NCBI GenBank assembly: GCA_963820415.1 | Contig: CAWFZT010000004.1 | Location: 1-64,000 of the forward strand | From: CAWFZT01 sp963820415 | Lineage (GTDB): Bacteria > Chloroflexota > Anaerolineae > Anaerolineales > Anaerolineaceae | Length of the DNA: 64,000 bases | Direction: 5' to 3' | Notes under the pieces: model-generated | What the model saw: only the letters and a program-made list of their open reading frames with translations | Database searches by the model: none | What the model was told of the DNA's origin: nothing | Part shown: positions 25,607 through 35,633 of the stretch, piece by piece | Layout: every line of letters starts with the position of its first letter | Numbering within the stretch: the first letter of the stretch is position 1 | Program-made: the position numbers and the translations under genes

Positions 25607-27836
25607 TTAACGTCGATTGGGGCCGTTGCGCCGCGGTCCGTTTCCACGGTTGCCGCCGGGTCGGCTGCCAGAGGGCCTGCCGCCGGAGGGACGCCCGCTG
25701 CCGCTCCCGCGGCTGCCGCGATCGCGTTCCTGGGCTTCTGCGAGCGACCAGTCTTCAAGCACAGCCTGGCGTGAGAGGCGGATCTTGCCGCTTTCATCGA
25801 TGCCGGTGATCATCACGGTCATCTCGTCGCCGACCTGGAACAGGTCTTCAACCTTGTTGACGCGTTCCGAGTCGAGCTGGGAAATGTGCACCATGCCATC
25901 GATGTTGGGCAGGATTTCGACGAAGGCGCCGAAATCGGCCACGCGCACTACTTTCCCGGTATATATGCGCCCTAACTGGGGCGTCTCGGTCAGAGCTTCG
26001 ATGCGCTCGCGGGCAGCTGCTTCGCCGGCGCCATCCGTGGCGGCAATGTAAACTGTGCCGTCATCGTCAACGTCGATCTTAGTGTTGGTTTCTTCCTGCA
26101 GGGCGCGGATATTCTTGCCCCCAGGGCCAATGATGGCGCCAATTTTCTCGACCGGTACCTTGATCAGGGTGATGCGTGGTACGTGCGGCTTTAACTCCGG
26201 GCGAGGGGCCGGAATGACTGCCAGCATTTTATCCAGGATAAACGTGCGTGCTTCTTTGGCCTGGCTCAGGGCAGTGGCCATGATCTCGGAAGTGATGCCC
26301 TTGATCTTAATGTCCATCTGCAGGGCGGTGATGCCCGCTTCTGTGCCGGCTACTTTGAAATCCATGTCGCCCAGGTGATCTTCGGCGCCCTGGATGTCGG
26401 TCAGAACGATAAATCGATCGCCTTCCTTGATCAGCCCCATCGCAACCCCTGCCACCGGGGCTTTGATCGGCACACCGGTATCCATCAGGGCCAGAGTCGA
26501 TCCGCACACGGAGGCCATGGAAGATGAACCGTTGGATGACAGCACTTCAGAAACCAGGCGCAGGGTATACGGGAATTCCTTTTCCGAAGGAATGACCGGC
26601 AGCAACGCCCGTTCTGCCAGAGCGCCATGCCCGATTTCGCGGCGGGATTGCGCGCAGCATTTTCACTTCGCCGGTAGCATAGGGCGGGAAATTATAATGG
26701 TGGATGTAGCGCTTGGTATCGGTGGGGGAAAGGGTGTCCAATTCCTGGGCTTCTTTAGGAGTGCCAAGCGTGGCCAGGGTGACCACCTGGGTCTCGCCGC
26801 GGGTGAACAATCCTGAGCCATGCGCCCGCGGGCTGATGCCTACCTCACACCAGATCGGGCGGATTTCCTTGGTCTGGCGGCCATCCGGGCGTTTGCCATC
26901 TATCAGGATGCGCTGGCGGACGACCTGGCGGTAGACTTCTTCAAAAGCAGCCTTGAGCGGGTTGATTTTCGCAGCATCTCCGCCGGCCAGTTCGGCCACA
27001 ATCTGTTCTTTGAGGGCGTCTATGCGGCTGTTCATTTCAGCTTTATTGTGCGGAGCATCCAGCAGGGTTTCCATTTCAACCGCGCCGCGCTGGCTGGTCT
27101 GACTGACCAGAGCTACATTAATTGGAAAGAGCTGGACTTCACGTTTGGTCTTAGCGCACTGGGCAGCTAACTCCTCCTGAATGTCGATCATCGGCTGCAT
27201 GGCTTTATGCCCGAATTCCAGGGCTTTCAACATATCAGCTTCTTTGATTTCGTCTGATCCGCATTCGACCATCAGGATGGCGTCGCGGGTACCGGCCATG
27301 CGCAGGTCAAGGTCGGAAGCATCCAATTGAGCGTAAGTGGGGTTGACTACAAATTCACCATTCACTCGCCCTATGCGCACTGCGCCTACCGGGCCGGCCC
27401 ACGGGATATCGGAAATCATCAATGCCGCAGATGCGGCATTGATCGCCAGGATATCCAGCGGGTTATCCGGGTCGGCGGACAGGGTGAACAGGATCACCTG
27501 CACCTCGTTGCGAATATCGCTCGAAAAGAGCGGGCGGATCGGACGGTCGACTAACCGGGCGGTCAGGATCGCCTCGGTGCTCGGCCGGCCTTCACGGCGG
27601 AAGAATGAGCCGGGAATTTTTCCTCCGGCGTACATACGTTCTTCATATTCAACGGTGAGCGGGAAGAAATCCTGCTCTGCATTTGGTTCCGCTTTCATCG
27701 TAGCCGAGGCGAAAACAATACTATCACCGAGTTGCACGGTGACTGCACCGCCTGCCTGGCCTGCCAGCTTGCCTGTTTCAATAGTTACAGGCTTGCCGCC
27801 GACCATGGCGGTAAACTTTTTTGATTCGGGTTGCAT
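25607..27836 (-). pseudogene. pnp: Polyribonucleotide nucleotidyltransferase (PNPase), frameshifted as sequenced
   Basis: 3'-5' phosphorolytic exoribonuclease of RNA decay. The N-terminal part starts MQPESKKFTAMVGGKPVTIE (ATG 27836, behind AAGGAA) and has the first RNase PH core. Near 26643-26655 the frame breaks between VKMLRAI and RREIGHGALAERALLPVIP, inside a conserved block. The other frame carries the second core (SSNGSSSMASVCGSTLALMD), a KH domain (VEKIGAIIGPGGKNIRALQE), an S1 domain (GRIYTGKVVRVADFGAFVEI) and a Gly/Arg/Pro/Asn-rich tail. Length when repaired about 743 residues, slightly long because of the tail. Sequencing error is the likely cause of the break. Confidence 0.92.
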
Positions 27837-27961
27837 ATTCTTTTTTTCCTTATTTTCTAATTCCCACCTGGTTAGGGACTGAGAGCAACCGGGGAGAATT
27901 TTCCCCAACTCCTTTCAATTCCCAACCGGCGGGTGGTTCCGCAATTGTTTGTATTCTCACC

Positions 27962-27996
27962 AACTCTCCCGCAGATTCAAAACCTGCGGGAGGGTT
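27962..27996 (-). promoter_or_regulatory. rpsO-pnp intergenic hairpin
   Basis: CTCCCGCAG/CTGCGGGAG with outer pairs extends to about 13 bp around a 9-nt loop, with no U-tract. In other bacteria a stem at this place is an RNase III site that lets PNPase control its own mRNA; the same role here is inference. Confidence 0.5.
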
Positions 27997-28017
27997 GAAG
28001 GAGACCATGTTTAGCCC

Positions 28018-28287
28018 TTATTTCGTGCGCAGGTTCAACTGCTCAGCAAGGGACAGGTAGCGGGCATAATCTTTACGCCGCAGGTAGGCTAACAAAGTCC
28101 GCCGATGCCCAACCATCTTCAGCAGGCCGCGGCGAGAGGATTCGTCGTGTTTGTTGTCGCGCAGGTGGCCGGTAAGCTGCAGGATGCGGGTGGTCAAAAT
28201 GGCGATCTGAACCTCCGGTGATCCAGTATCCTCTTCATGAGTTCGGTACTTTTCGATTAATTTTGTCTTATCTTCCTTCGTAATCAT
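28018..28287 (-). CDS. rpsO: 30S ribosomal protein S15
   Basis: Primary 16S-binding ribosomal protein, 89 residues, full length. It has the family blocks KLIEKYRTHEEDTGSPEVQI, LTGHLRDNKHDESSRRGLLK and RRTLLAYLRRKDYARYLSLA. AGGAG lies upstream of ATG 28287. Followed by pnp about 180 bp later, the widespread rpsO-pnp order. Confidence 0.97.
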   Translation of the reverse strand: MITKEDKTKLIEKYRTHEEDTGSPEVQIAILTTRILQLTGHLRDNKHDESSRRGLLKMVGHRRTLLAYLRRKDYARYLSLAEQLNLRTK

Positions 28288-28373
28288 GACGTCTGTTCTC
28301 CTCTATAGTTTGGTTGAGAGCAAGTCTCCATATCTACAGTGCGGACCGCAGATAGGGCCAGTCATCGTTGGTT

Positions 28374-28382
28374 ATTATACCA
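28374..28382 (-). promoter_or_regulatory. Extended -10 promoter of rpsO
   Basis: TGGTATAAT on the minus strand, 86 bp before the rpsO ATG. No clear -35 at the right spacing. Confidence 0.45.
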
Positions 28383-28447
28383 GATGTTGAGGCTCGCCGG
28401 AAGGTTGTAGAGTATTTTGGTAGAAAAACAACCCTTCCTGGTGCATT

Positions 28448-29251
28448 TCAACTACGGGCAGCCAGCGACTTGCGCAGGCTGGCTTGCAGTTCCGGACTTA
28501 AGGATGGCAGGATCTGGCGCACGAGACGGGCGGAGATAGGGCTGCTGGTAGAGGAGAGCGCCTGCCGCAAGAAATGAGTTGTCTCAACCGGAGAGCGCCG
28601 TACTAACGATTGCAGAACTTCCAATAACTCGCCGTGCAGCCGCGAAGGGGCGGTCAGTATCAGCGGTTGGAGCAGGTTGAAGACGGTTGGAAGGTTTTCA
28701 AATTCACGGTCTCCGAGTAAAAACACCAGGGCGCGCAGTCCCATCACTTTCGAAGCGACCGGGTTGGCTGACAGCCATTCGTTGATGATTTCCATCCAGG
28801 TGGTTGTATTTTCCCGGCGCAGGCGTAGCGTTGCCTGTGAAAAGATGGCTTCCTGGAGTTTTTTATCCAGGGCAGGGGCGCTCCATTCCTTTATCCGCTG
28901 GATAACCTCCTCTGGGGGTTTCAAGGGAATCTGGCCGAGGATGAAGGTCGCCAGCACACGCGGTTCAAAATACTCGTTTTGCCATAAAATATCTGCCAGG
29001 GCCAGGCCTGCCGCCGGCATTTCCTGGCACTGGCGGGTCAACTGCTGTTCCACCTGGTGGAGTAATAAAGGAGAAACATGGTACGCCGGGAGAAGTGAGG
29101 CGGGTTCGATCGTCTCTCCTGGATGATAGCTCCAATCGGCGTACATTTCGAGCAGGTTTTTCAACCCACGTTGAAAATCTTGCGGCCGGGTGAACGTCCA
29201 TACAAGCTGGTTAACCTGTGTTTTCAATCGGGCCAATTGGATGGCGGGCAT
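28448..29251 (-). CDS. HEAT-repeat-like protein, possibly related to DNA alkylation repair proteins
   Basis: 267 residues, almost all alpha-helical by composition, with repeated helix pairs such as FEPRVLATFILGQIPLKPPE and VASKVMGLRALVFLL. The pattern of short helices with leucine-rich faces resembles AlkD-type HEAT-like repeats, but no catalytic residue can be assigned. It begins 3 nt after the proS stop and so belongs to the mazG-LOG-proS operon. Function is a guess. Confidence 0.5.
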   Translation of the reverse strand: MPAIQLARLKTQVNQLVWTFTRPQDFQRGLKNLLEMYADWSYHPGETIEPASLLPAYHVSPLLLHQVEQQLTRQCQEMPAAGLALADILWQNEYFEPRVLATFILGQIPLKPPEEVIQRIKEWSAPALDKKLQEAIFSQATLRLRRENTTTWMEIINEWLSANPVASKVMGLRALVFLLGDREFENLPTVFNLLQPLILTAPSRLHGELLEVLQSLVRRSPVETTHFLRQALSSTSSPISARLVRQILPSLSPELQASLRKSLAARS

Positions 29252-29254
29252 ATC

Positions 29255-30688
29255 TTAATAGGCTTTGGCAAAATAAGCTTTTTGCGTGGCTGGCGCTCCG
29301 CATACAATGCATTTACCTGATCCATCGGGCTGTTCCAAAGAGATGCAGCGCGTGGTAGCCTTGGTATCCTCTTTTACTTTGGCTTCGCACTCCTTGCTGC
29401 CGCACCACCAGGAGAAAGCCCAACCGTTCTGCACTACATCCTGGAGTTCCTGATAATTTTTCGGGTTAAAAATGTGGGCGTCGCGGAAGGCAATCGCACG
29501 CTGCAGCATCGCCGCCTGGATTTCTGTAAGTAGTTTTTCGACCTGTAAGGCCAGCCCCTGCTGGGAGAGGATGGTCTTGCTGGTCTTTCCCGGGATATCG
29601 CGGCGAGCAGCCATCACGGAACCCTTTTCGACATCCTTAGGCCCGATTTCGATGCGCAGGGGCACGCCGCGCATTTCCCAATCGTTGAACTTGAAGCCAG
29701 GGGTAAGCTCAGTGCGATCGTCGACTTTCAGGCGGAAAGCGCTCAACTCGTTCTTCAGCCGTTCCACGACTGGCATGACCAGCTCTTTTTCGGCTTCGTT
29801 GCGGAATATCGGCACGATTACCACCTGGATTGGCGCCAGTTTGGGCGGCATAATCAAACCCTGGTCGTCTCCATGGGTCATGATGATGGCGCCGATGAAA
29901 CGCGTCGACAATCCCCACGAGGTGGTCCAGCAAGCCTGGAGCTGGTTATTGATGTCAAGGTAGCGGATATCGAAGGCATTGGCGAAATTTTGGCCGAGGT
30001 TATGCGAGGTGCCGGCCTGCAGGGCGCGCGTATCGCCCATCATTCCCTCGATAGTGTAAGATCGCAGCGCCCCCGCAAATTTTTCGGCCTCACTCTTTCG
30101 TCCTTTGATCACCGGGACGGCAGCATTTTCGTAAGCAAAATCCGCATAGATATCGAGAATGCGCAGGGTCTCTTCTTCGGCTTCGGCATGTGTGGCGTGA
30201 GCTGTGTGGCCTTCCTGCCAGTAAAACTCAAGCGTGCGCAGGAACAGGCGCGTGCGCATTTCCCAGCGCACTACGTTGCCCCACTGGTTGATCAGGATGG
30301 GCAGGTCGCGATAAGATTTGACCCATTTGGAGTACATGTACCCGATGATCGTCTCCGAGGTAGGCCGCACCACCAGCGGTTCTTCCAATATTTCCCCACC
30401 GCCGATCGTAACCACTGCCAGTTCGGGCGAGAACCCTTCCACGTGCTCCTTTTCCTTTTCGAAAAAGGACATGGGGATTAAGAGGGGAAAAGCAGCATTC
30501 ATGTGCCCGGTCGCCTTGAAGCGCTGGTCCAGGGCCTGCTGAATGTTTTCCCACAAGGCCCAACCGTATGGTCGCACTACCATACAGCCGCGCACCGGGG
30601 CGTAATCGGCCAGCTCGGCGCGCTGCACCAGTTGGTTGTACCATTCGGAATAGTTTTCACTTCGGGTAGGTAATTTTTCGTCGCTCAT
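29255..30688 (-). CDS. proS: Prolyl-tRNA synthetase, short (archaeal/eukaryote-like) type
   Basis: Class II synthetase charging tRNA-Pro. 477 residues with RSENYSEWYNQLVQRAELAD at the start, motif 2 around NVVRWEMRTRLFLRTLEFYW and motif 3 further on (MRGVPLRIEIGPKDVEKGS). The C-terminal extension has Cys residues in CGSKECEAKV and KCIVCGAP, a zinc-binding tail ending in KAYFAKAY, the Tyr-terminated tail typical of the type without an editing domain. This type is common in Chloroflexota and other thermophile-related bacteria. Confidence 0.95.
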   Translation of the reverse strand: MSDEKLPTRSENYSEWYNQLVQRAELADYAPVRGCMVVRPYGWALWENIQQALDQRFKATGHMNAAFPLLIPMSFFEKEKEHVEGFSPELAVVTIGGGEILEEPLVVRPTSETIIGYMYSKWVKSYRDLPILINQWGNVVRWEMRTRLFLRTLEFYWQEGHTAHATHAEAEEETLRILDIYADFAYENAAVPVIKGRKSEAEKFAGALRSYTIEGMMGDTRALQAGTSHNLGQNFANAFDIRYLDINNQLQACWTTSWGLSTRFIGAIIMTHGDDQGLIMPPKLAPIQVVIVPIFRNEAEKELVMPVVERLKNELSAFRLKVDDRTELTPGFKFNDWEMRGVPLRIEIGPKDVEKGSVMAARRDIPGKTSKTILSQQGLALQVEKLLTEIQAAMLQRAIAFRDAHIFNPKNYQELQDVVQNGWAFSWWCGSKECEAKVKEDTKATTRCISLEQPDGSGKCIVCGAPATQKAYFAKAY

Positions 30689-30721
30689 TTTTTCTCACAT
30701 GCCGGGTAATATTGAGCCAAT

Positions 30722-31264
30722 CTAAATGAATAATTTCCGGCGCAGCTTTGCGGCTGCTTCTTCAGCCGTACTCACAAACGTCAGCCAGCAGCGATCATCC
30801 TCCACCACGTACTGGCCTTGCTCATCAAAAAAACTTTGCAGGGTAGTTTTCCAGCCTGGGTCAATAAGGATCAATGGACGGGGAGGAATTGCTTTGATGA
30901 TCAGCCGGTTCCACATTATGCATACTTCCAGCAAGGTGCCAACTCCGCCTGGCAGCGCCAATGCCGCCTCGCAGTGATCGATCAGCGTCATCAGGCGCCC
31001 TTGCAAGGTTGGGCGGCGCCATTCTTCTTTCACCCAGGCGTTGGCGCTTTCCTCACGCCAGCGTTCAATTTCTGCGCAGGTCACCCCAATCACGTGCCCG
31101 CCGGCTTCGGCTGCTCCTCGCGAGACGGCTTCCATCGTCCCGGCATATCCCCCGGTAAGTACTGTGTGCCCATCTTTAGCCAAAATCTGTCCCAACGTCA
31201 TTGCCGCCTGGTAAGTTGTTTCGCCCGGCCTGGGCATGGCGCTGCCAAACACCGTTACACGCAT
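30722..31264 (-). CDS. LOG-family protein (TIGR00730/lysine decarboxylase-like fold)
   Basis: Nucleotide 5'-monophosphate phosphoribohydrolase-like protein. 180 residues with the nucleotide motif GGYAGTMEAVSRGA and the family signature LPGGVGTLLEVCIMW (PGGxGTxxE). The label 'lysine decarboxylase' used for this family is a known misnomer. It starts one base past the MazG-like gene stop. Confidence 0.9.
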   Translation of the reverse strand: MRVTVFGSAMPRPGETTYQAAMTLGQILAKDGHTVLTGGYAGTMEAVSRGAAEAGGHVIGVTCAEIERWREESANAWVKEEWRRPTLQGRLMTLIDHCEAALALPGGVGTLLEVCIMWNRLIIKAIPPRPLILIDPGWKTTLQSFFDEQGQYVVEDDRCWLTFVSTAEEAAAKLRRKLFI

Positions 31265-31265
31265 T

Positions 31266-31577
31266 TCATTCTCCGCTTTGGTCCCAGGTGCGTTGGTAAT
31301 TGCGGTCTAGCTTGGCTAAAACAGCCTGCTCCAGGTCGATGCCGGTCAGGCGGGCAAGCTGCAGCAGGTAGAGGGTCACGTCTGCCAGCTCACCGGCTAA
31401 TTCCTGGGAGTTCTGGGCGGTTTCAGCCCACTGAAAATGTTCGAGCACTTCCGCCGCTTCCAGAGAAAGGGAAATGGCGATATTACGCGGCGTTTGCGGC
31501 CGGAGGCTATCAGTCTGGTACCAGCCCATGGAGCTGACAAAATCCTGCATCGCCTGGGAAAGTTGTTTAAGATCCAT
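31266..31577 (-). CDS. MazG-like nucleotide pyrophosphohydrolase
   Basis: All-alpha NTP pyrophosphatase of the MazG/RS21-C6 class that removes odd or excess dNTPs. 103 residues with metal-binding SLEAAEVLEHFQW (ExxE) and ELADVTLYLLQLA (ExxD). Length fits the single-domain dCTPase/MazG-like branch. Tightly coupled to the LOG gene, giving a small nucleotide-housekeeping pair ahead of proS. Confidence 0.9.
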   Translation of the reverse strand: MDLKQLSQAMQDFVSSMGWYQTDSLRPQTPRNIAISLSLEAAEVLEHFQWAETAQNSQELAGELADVTLYLLQLARLTGIDLEQAVLAKLDRNYQRTWDQSGE

Positions 31578-31640
31578 TAATTCCTGGCTGCCTGTCGATT
31601 TTAAGATTGGGATATTATACTCGTAATGGGGTAGATTGGT

Positions 31641-32854
31641 CTATTTCCCCTCTTTCCACGCAGAATTTCTTTCAGACACAGAGAGCCAGGCCATCCACGC
31701 CACGAATAAGAAGAACGGCGTTTCCGAGAGCAGCGGTGATGCGCCGGGCTGGCGCGAAAGGATGAAAATCAGCCAGGACATAACCAGGCTGCCAAACCAG
31801 AAAACCCACACTGCCCACGCTGGGCGGGGCAGCTTTCTTTTCTGGCAGATCCATAGCAGGATCGGCAGCAGGAAGGAGATGTGTTCGTATGCTTTACCCG
31901 CGGGTGGAACAGGAAGATCAGAAAACCGCACCAGGCCATCATCAGCAGGTCGGACACTTCACTTTTCCACCAACGGCAAAACAGCCAGGCTGTCAGGGCA
32001 GCGCAGACCACCCCGGCCCCCGAGGTGATCATGGTGGCAACCTGAAGTGACATAACTTCTTTCAGAAAAAAGGTTAGGATCAGCCAGGTCTGGTTGTAGC
32101 CGGTGTATTCGACCAGCCGGTCGTACCAGGCGACCGGCCAGGTGGACATGACTGCAAACGAAAATCCTAGCAGGAGCATCGAAGCGGCGGCAAAACTGGC
32201 GAGCAGCGTCCACAGGCGTCTTCGCCAGGCTGACGCCAATAAAAAGACCAGGAATAACCACATGAACTGCGGCTTTACTGTCGACCAGGCCAGCAATACT
32301 CCCACGCCGGCCTGCAGAGGGCGGGAAAGGCGCCGGTCATTGCTCAGGATACCATAGGCAAGGATCAGAAAGGCCGTCACCAGCACGTTGAAATTACCCA
32401 GAATCAATGCGAAGGAAAAAGGATAAATAAAGAGGACCGAGACGGCTGCCCATTTGGGCGACTGAGGGAAAGCCAGGTAGATCAGGCTCATCAGCGCCAG
32501 TAAGTTGAGCGAGATCCAGAAGGCCTGCGCCCAATCAAACGAAAGCCAGAAAGTCGGCAGGGCAGGTAATAAGGCATACGGGGGATAAGCAAACCCAAGC
32601 TGGTCTTCATTTGGGCCGGCCAGGTGTTTGTATACCGCCATCTGTACCTGCTGGGCCACCTGGTCGCTGTATGGGTTCTGGTGATTGATGAATAAGGCTC
32701 GGCCTGCCAGGTAGTATATGTAATAGTCTGAACCCAGGTTGTTGTTCTCAGTTAGGCCGTGCAATGCATAGGTGAGCAGCCCAAGCAGCAAGAAAAACAA
32801 TATCGCGAACAGCAGGATTTCCCTGGAAGGGTGCTCTTTGCGTAATAAATTCAT
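31641..32854 (-). pseudogene. GT87-like (DUF2029) membrane glycosyltransferase, frameshifted as sequenced
   Basis: Polytopic membrane protein with many hydrophobic helices and the conserved acidic first loop NLGSDYYIYYLAGRALF followed by NPYSD, typical of mannosyltransferase-like GT87/DUF2029 proteins. Near 31898 one base is missing. Restoring it joins FLIFLFHPPGKAYEHISFLL to the second frame, which ends at 31641. Length about 405 residues. ATG 32854 (MNLLRKEHPS) has GAAGGA upstream; a GTG at 32875 is also in frame. It probably acts on a polyprenyl-linked sugar. Confidence 0.78.
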
Positions 32855-32924
32855 CAGCCAGGGTCCTTCATTCACCGCCTAAAATTTCAAGGGCTGTCCT
32901 GGCAGAGATTACCTGTTTCAGTTT

Positions 32925-34988
32925 TTATTCTTCTTTCTTTTCCTTTTGCCGGGCTGCTACGATTTCTGCAGTGATGAAGGATGGTACGGTTTCGTAGTGG
33001 TCGACTTCCATGGTGAAGACGCCGCGGCCGCCCGTGATCGAGCGAAGCTGGGTGGTATAGCGCAGCATTTCGGCCAGGGGGACGGTGGCGGTGATGGTCG
33101 AGTGGCCTTTTTCTGTGTCCATACCCTGCACACGCGCCCTGCGGGTATTCAAATCGCCCAACACGTCTCCCATGTAGTTCTCAGGTACGACAATTTTGAC
33201 GATCATGATCGGTTCGAGAAGTACCGGTCCGGCCTCCTGGAAGGCCACTTTGAAGGCTTCACGTCCGGCGATTTCAAAGGCGATCGGTTTAGAGTCTACC
33301 GGGTGTTCCTTGCCATCGTAAACAGAGACATGTATGTTGGCGATAGGATAGCCCGCCAGGATACCTTCCTTCATCAAGGAGAGGATGCCCTTTTGGATGG
33401 AGGTGCTGTAGCTCTGGGAGACTGCCCCGCCGAATACGTCCCACGAAAAGTCAAAATCTTTCTCGGAGAAAGGCTCGACGCGCAGCCAGACCTCGCCGAA
33501 TTGACCGGAGCCGCCGGTCTGTTTCTTATGGCGGTGCATGGCTTGGCCCTTCTTGGTGATGGTTTCCCGGTAAGGCACCTTCGGCTCAATGGTCACCAGG
33601 TTGACCTGGAATTTGCTTTCTGCACGGCGGATGGCCGCGTCGATGTGCTGGTCGCCCATGCCCTGCAAGATGGTTTGGTTGGTCGACATTTCCTGGCTCC
33701 AGGAAAGGGTCATATCCTCTTCAGTCAAGCGGGTGAGGGTTGGGCTGATTTTGGTCGAGTCGCCCTGCGTTTTGGGGAGGATTGCCACCCGGAAGAGAGC
33801 ATGAGGGTAACTGGGGATAGGCAGGGTCAACGGGTGGCCGCGATCGCACAGCGTGTTACTGGTGGCAGTTTCGCTCAGCTTGGGCATCGAGCCAATATCG
33901 CCGGCATGCACGACTTTCGCAGGAATATTTTCCTTACCCCGCGGGATTTGCAGCGATCCGATGCGCTCTTCAATGCTTTTAGTCTGGTTCCAGACCCGGA
34001 TGTCAGAGGTCATGCTGCCCGAATAGACCCGGAAGTAGGTTTGCTTACCCACAAATGGATCGGCGGTAGTCTTCCACACATACACCGCCAGAGGGCCGGC
34101 ATCCGTGCAGGGTAGCTCTTCGGGTCCATCCTTGCCTTGGGCTACGGCAGGACCGATTTCCACCGGTGACGGCAAGATACTCAGGATCGCGTCTAACAGA
34201 GGCGCCAGGCCGTATTCAATCGTCACAGCAGTCACAAATACTGGTACGACCGACCCATTGCGCACCACAGTGCGCAGGCCTGAGAGGGTTTCTTCGGTGC
34301 TCAATTCACCGTTTTCGAAATATTTTTCCATTAAGGCGTCTTCGCCTTCGGCAGCCGCTTCCATCAGGATCACGTGGGCTTTCTCAGCCGCTTCGCGGTA
34401 CTCGGCCGGAATATCCACCACAGTTTTCCCGTCGCCTTTCAGGGCCTTCATAGTTAGCAAGTCGATCACGCCCTTGAAATCCGTTTTTTCGCCCCAGGGG
34501 AGTTGGGCGGGCACCAGGCGGGTTTCAATGTATTCCTGTACGGAATCCAGCGCCTTTTGGAAATTGGCGTTTTCACGGTCCATCTTGTTAATTACCAAAA
34601 AGCGGGGCATTTTGAACTTGTCCAGGTTATTCCAGGCAATTTCGGTGCCGACTTCCAGGCCGGATACGGCGTCTACCAGCAGGAGGGCGCCGTCCATCAC
34701 GCGTAAGGCCGACACGACCTCGCCGACAAAATCGGTATAGCCGGGGGTATCCAGAAAATTGATCTTCTTGTCCTTATATTCGATGGGGATGACGCCCGTA
34801 TATAATGAAATCCCTCGCCGGATTTCCTCATCATCGAAATCAGAAGTGGTTGTGCCATCCTCAATTTTTCCCAGGCGGGTGGTCACCCCCGTGAAATGTA
34901 AAAAGGCTTCGGCCATCATGGTCTTGCCTGCGCTGCTATGAGAGACCAGCGCAACGTTGCGGATCGACGCAGAGTTATACTCTTTCAT
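32925..34988 (-). CDS. Elongation factor G paralogue (EF-G-like GTPase)
   Basis: Translational GTPase, 687 residues, with all five EF-G domains. The G1 loop is SHSSAGKT (16-23) instead of the AHIDAGKT of canonical EF-G, switch I is RRGISLYTG, G3 is DTPGYTDF (80-87) and G4 NKMD (134-137). The odd G1 and divergent sequence place it in the EF-G-like/EF-G2 group, whose role in translocation or recycling differs by organism. The canonical fusA next to rpsG/tuf is not in this window. A plus-strand 389-codon open frame inside it is an antisense shadow. Confidence 0.9.
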   Translation of the reverse strand: MKEYNSASIRNVALVSHSSAGKTMMAEAFLHFTGVTTRLGKIEDGTTTSDFDDEEIRRGISLYTGVIPIEYKDKKINFLDTPGYTDFVGEVVSALRVMDGALLLVDAVSGLEVGTEIAWNNLDKFKMPRFLVINKMDRENANFQKALDSVQEYIETRLVPAQLPWGEKTDFKGVIDLLTMKALKGDGKTVVDIPAEYREAAEKAHVILMEAAAEGEDALMEKYFENGELSTEETLSGLRTVVRNGSVVPVFVTAVTIEYGLAPLLDAILSILPSPVEIGPAVAQGKDGPEELPCTDAGPLAVYVWKTTADPFVGKQTYFRVYSGSMTSDIRVWNQTKSIEERIGSLQIPRGKENIPAKVVHAGDIGSMPKLSETATSNTLCDRGHPLTLPIPSYPHALFRVAILPKTQGDSTKISPTLTRLTEEDMTLSWSQEMSTNQTILQGMGDQHIDAAIRRAESKFQVNLVTIEPKVPYRETITKKGQAMHRHKKQTGGSGQFGEVWLRVEPFSEKDFDFSWDVFGGAVSQSYSTSIQKGILSLMKEGILAGYPIANIHVSVYDGKEHPVDSKPIAFEIAGREAFKVAFQEAGPVLLEPIMIVKIVVPENYMGDVLGDLNTRRARVQGMDTEKGHSTITATVPLAEMLRYTTQLRSITGGRGVFTMEVDHYETVPSFITAEIVAARQKEKKEE

Positions 34989-35074
34989 GAATCAAACCCT
35001 TCTTTAGGACAGGTAATTCGTAGACAATCGATTGTAAAGGAAAATGATCTTCTTGTCAAAGTTTTTAAACCCAC

Positions 35075-35605
35075 TCAGAGACGTCTTTCCATCCTCCAGG
35101 CTGGTTCTTCGACCGTTTGCCATGCCCCCTTTTCATCCTGAAAAGTCCAGCGGCCCGGCTCGTGCGCTACGATGCGGAAGTGGTTGCGCTCGTAGAGTTT
35201 GCGGGCGCGTGGGTTGTCTTTAGCCACATTCAAGGTCAGGATTCGGAAGCCGCGCCGGCGCAGGTCGTCAAAAATCACTTGCATAATGCGCGTGCCCAAC
35301 CCGGCGCTGCGGAATTCCGGGCGCACCCTGAATGCGTACAGGTAAGCCCGGTTGGTGCCATCCGCCAGCTCGGGCCGGTCGCAAATAAGCTGGATAAACA
35401 CCTGGCCGATCACCCCAACGCCTGGCAGGTCGGCCACCCATAAAACTGAAAGGCCGCGCTGGAAGCGATTGAAAGCATCCGCGTAAACTCGCCTGAAGTG
35501 AGTATATTCGCCGTCCCACTCCAGAGATGGCAGGTCATCTTCGGCTATGGGGCGGATTTGTACCCTGGTAAGCCAGGTAGCCTGTTGAGTAGTGGCGGTT
35601 TGCAT
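35075..35605 (-). CDS. GNAT-family N-acetyltransferase
   Basis: Acetyl-CoA-dependent acyltransferase of RimI-like shape, 176 residues. The acetyl-CoA loop is VRPEFRSAGLGTRIMQVIFD and the last strands carry LTLNVAKDNPRARKLYERNHF. Substrate unknown. Lies 28 nt downstream of the DHH-CBS-CCA gene on the same strand. Confidence 0.88.
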   Translation of the reverse strand: MQTATTQQATWLTRVQIRPIAEDDLPSLEWDGEYTHFRRVYADAFNRFQRGLSVLWVADLPGVGVIGQVFIQLICDRPELADGTNRAYLYAFRVRPEFRSAGLGTRIMQVIFDDLRRRGFRILTLNVAKDNPRARKLYERNHFRIVAHEPGRWTFQDEKGAWQTVEEPAWRMERRL

Positions 35606-35633
35606 GGTTGAAAGAAAAATACTGCGTTACCTT

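Noticed and set aside
32946..34115. Plus-strand 389-codon frame inside the EF-G-like gene
   Set aside because: Antisense shadow of a well-conserved gene.
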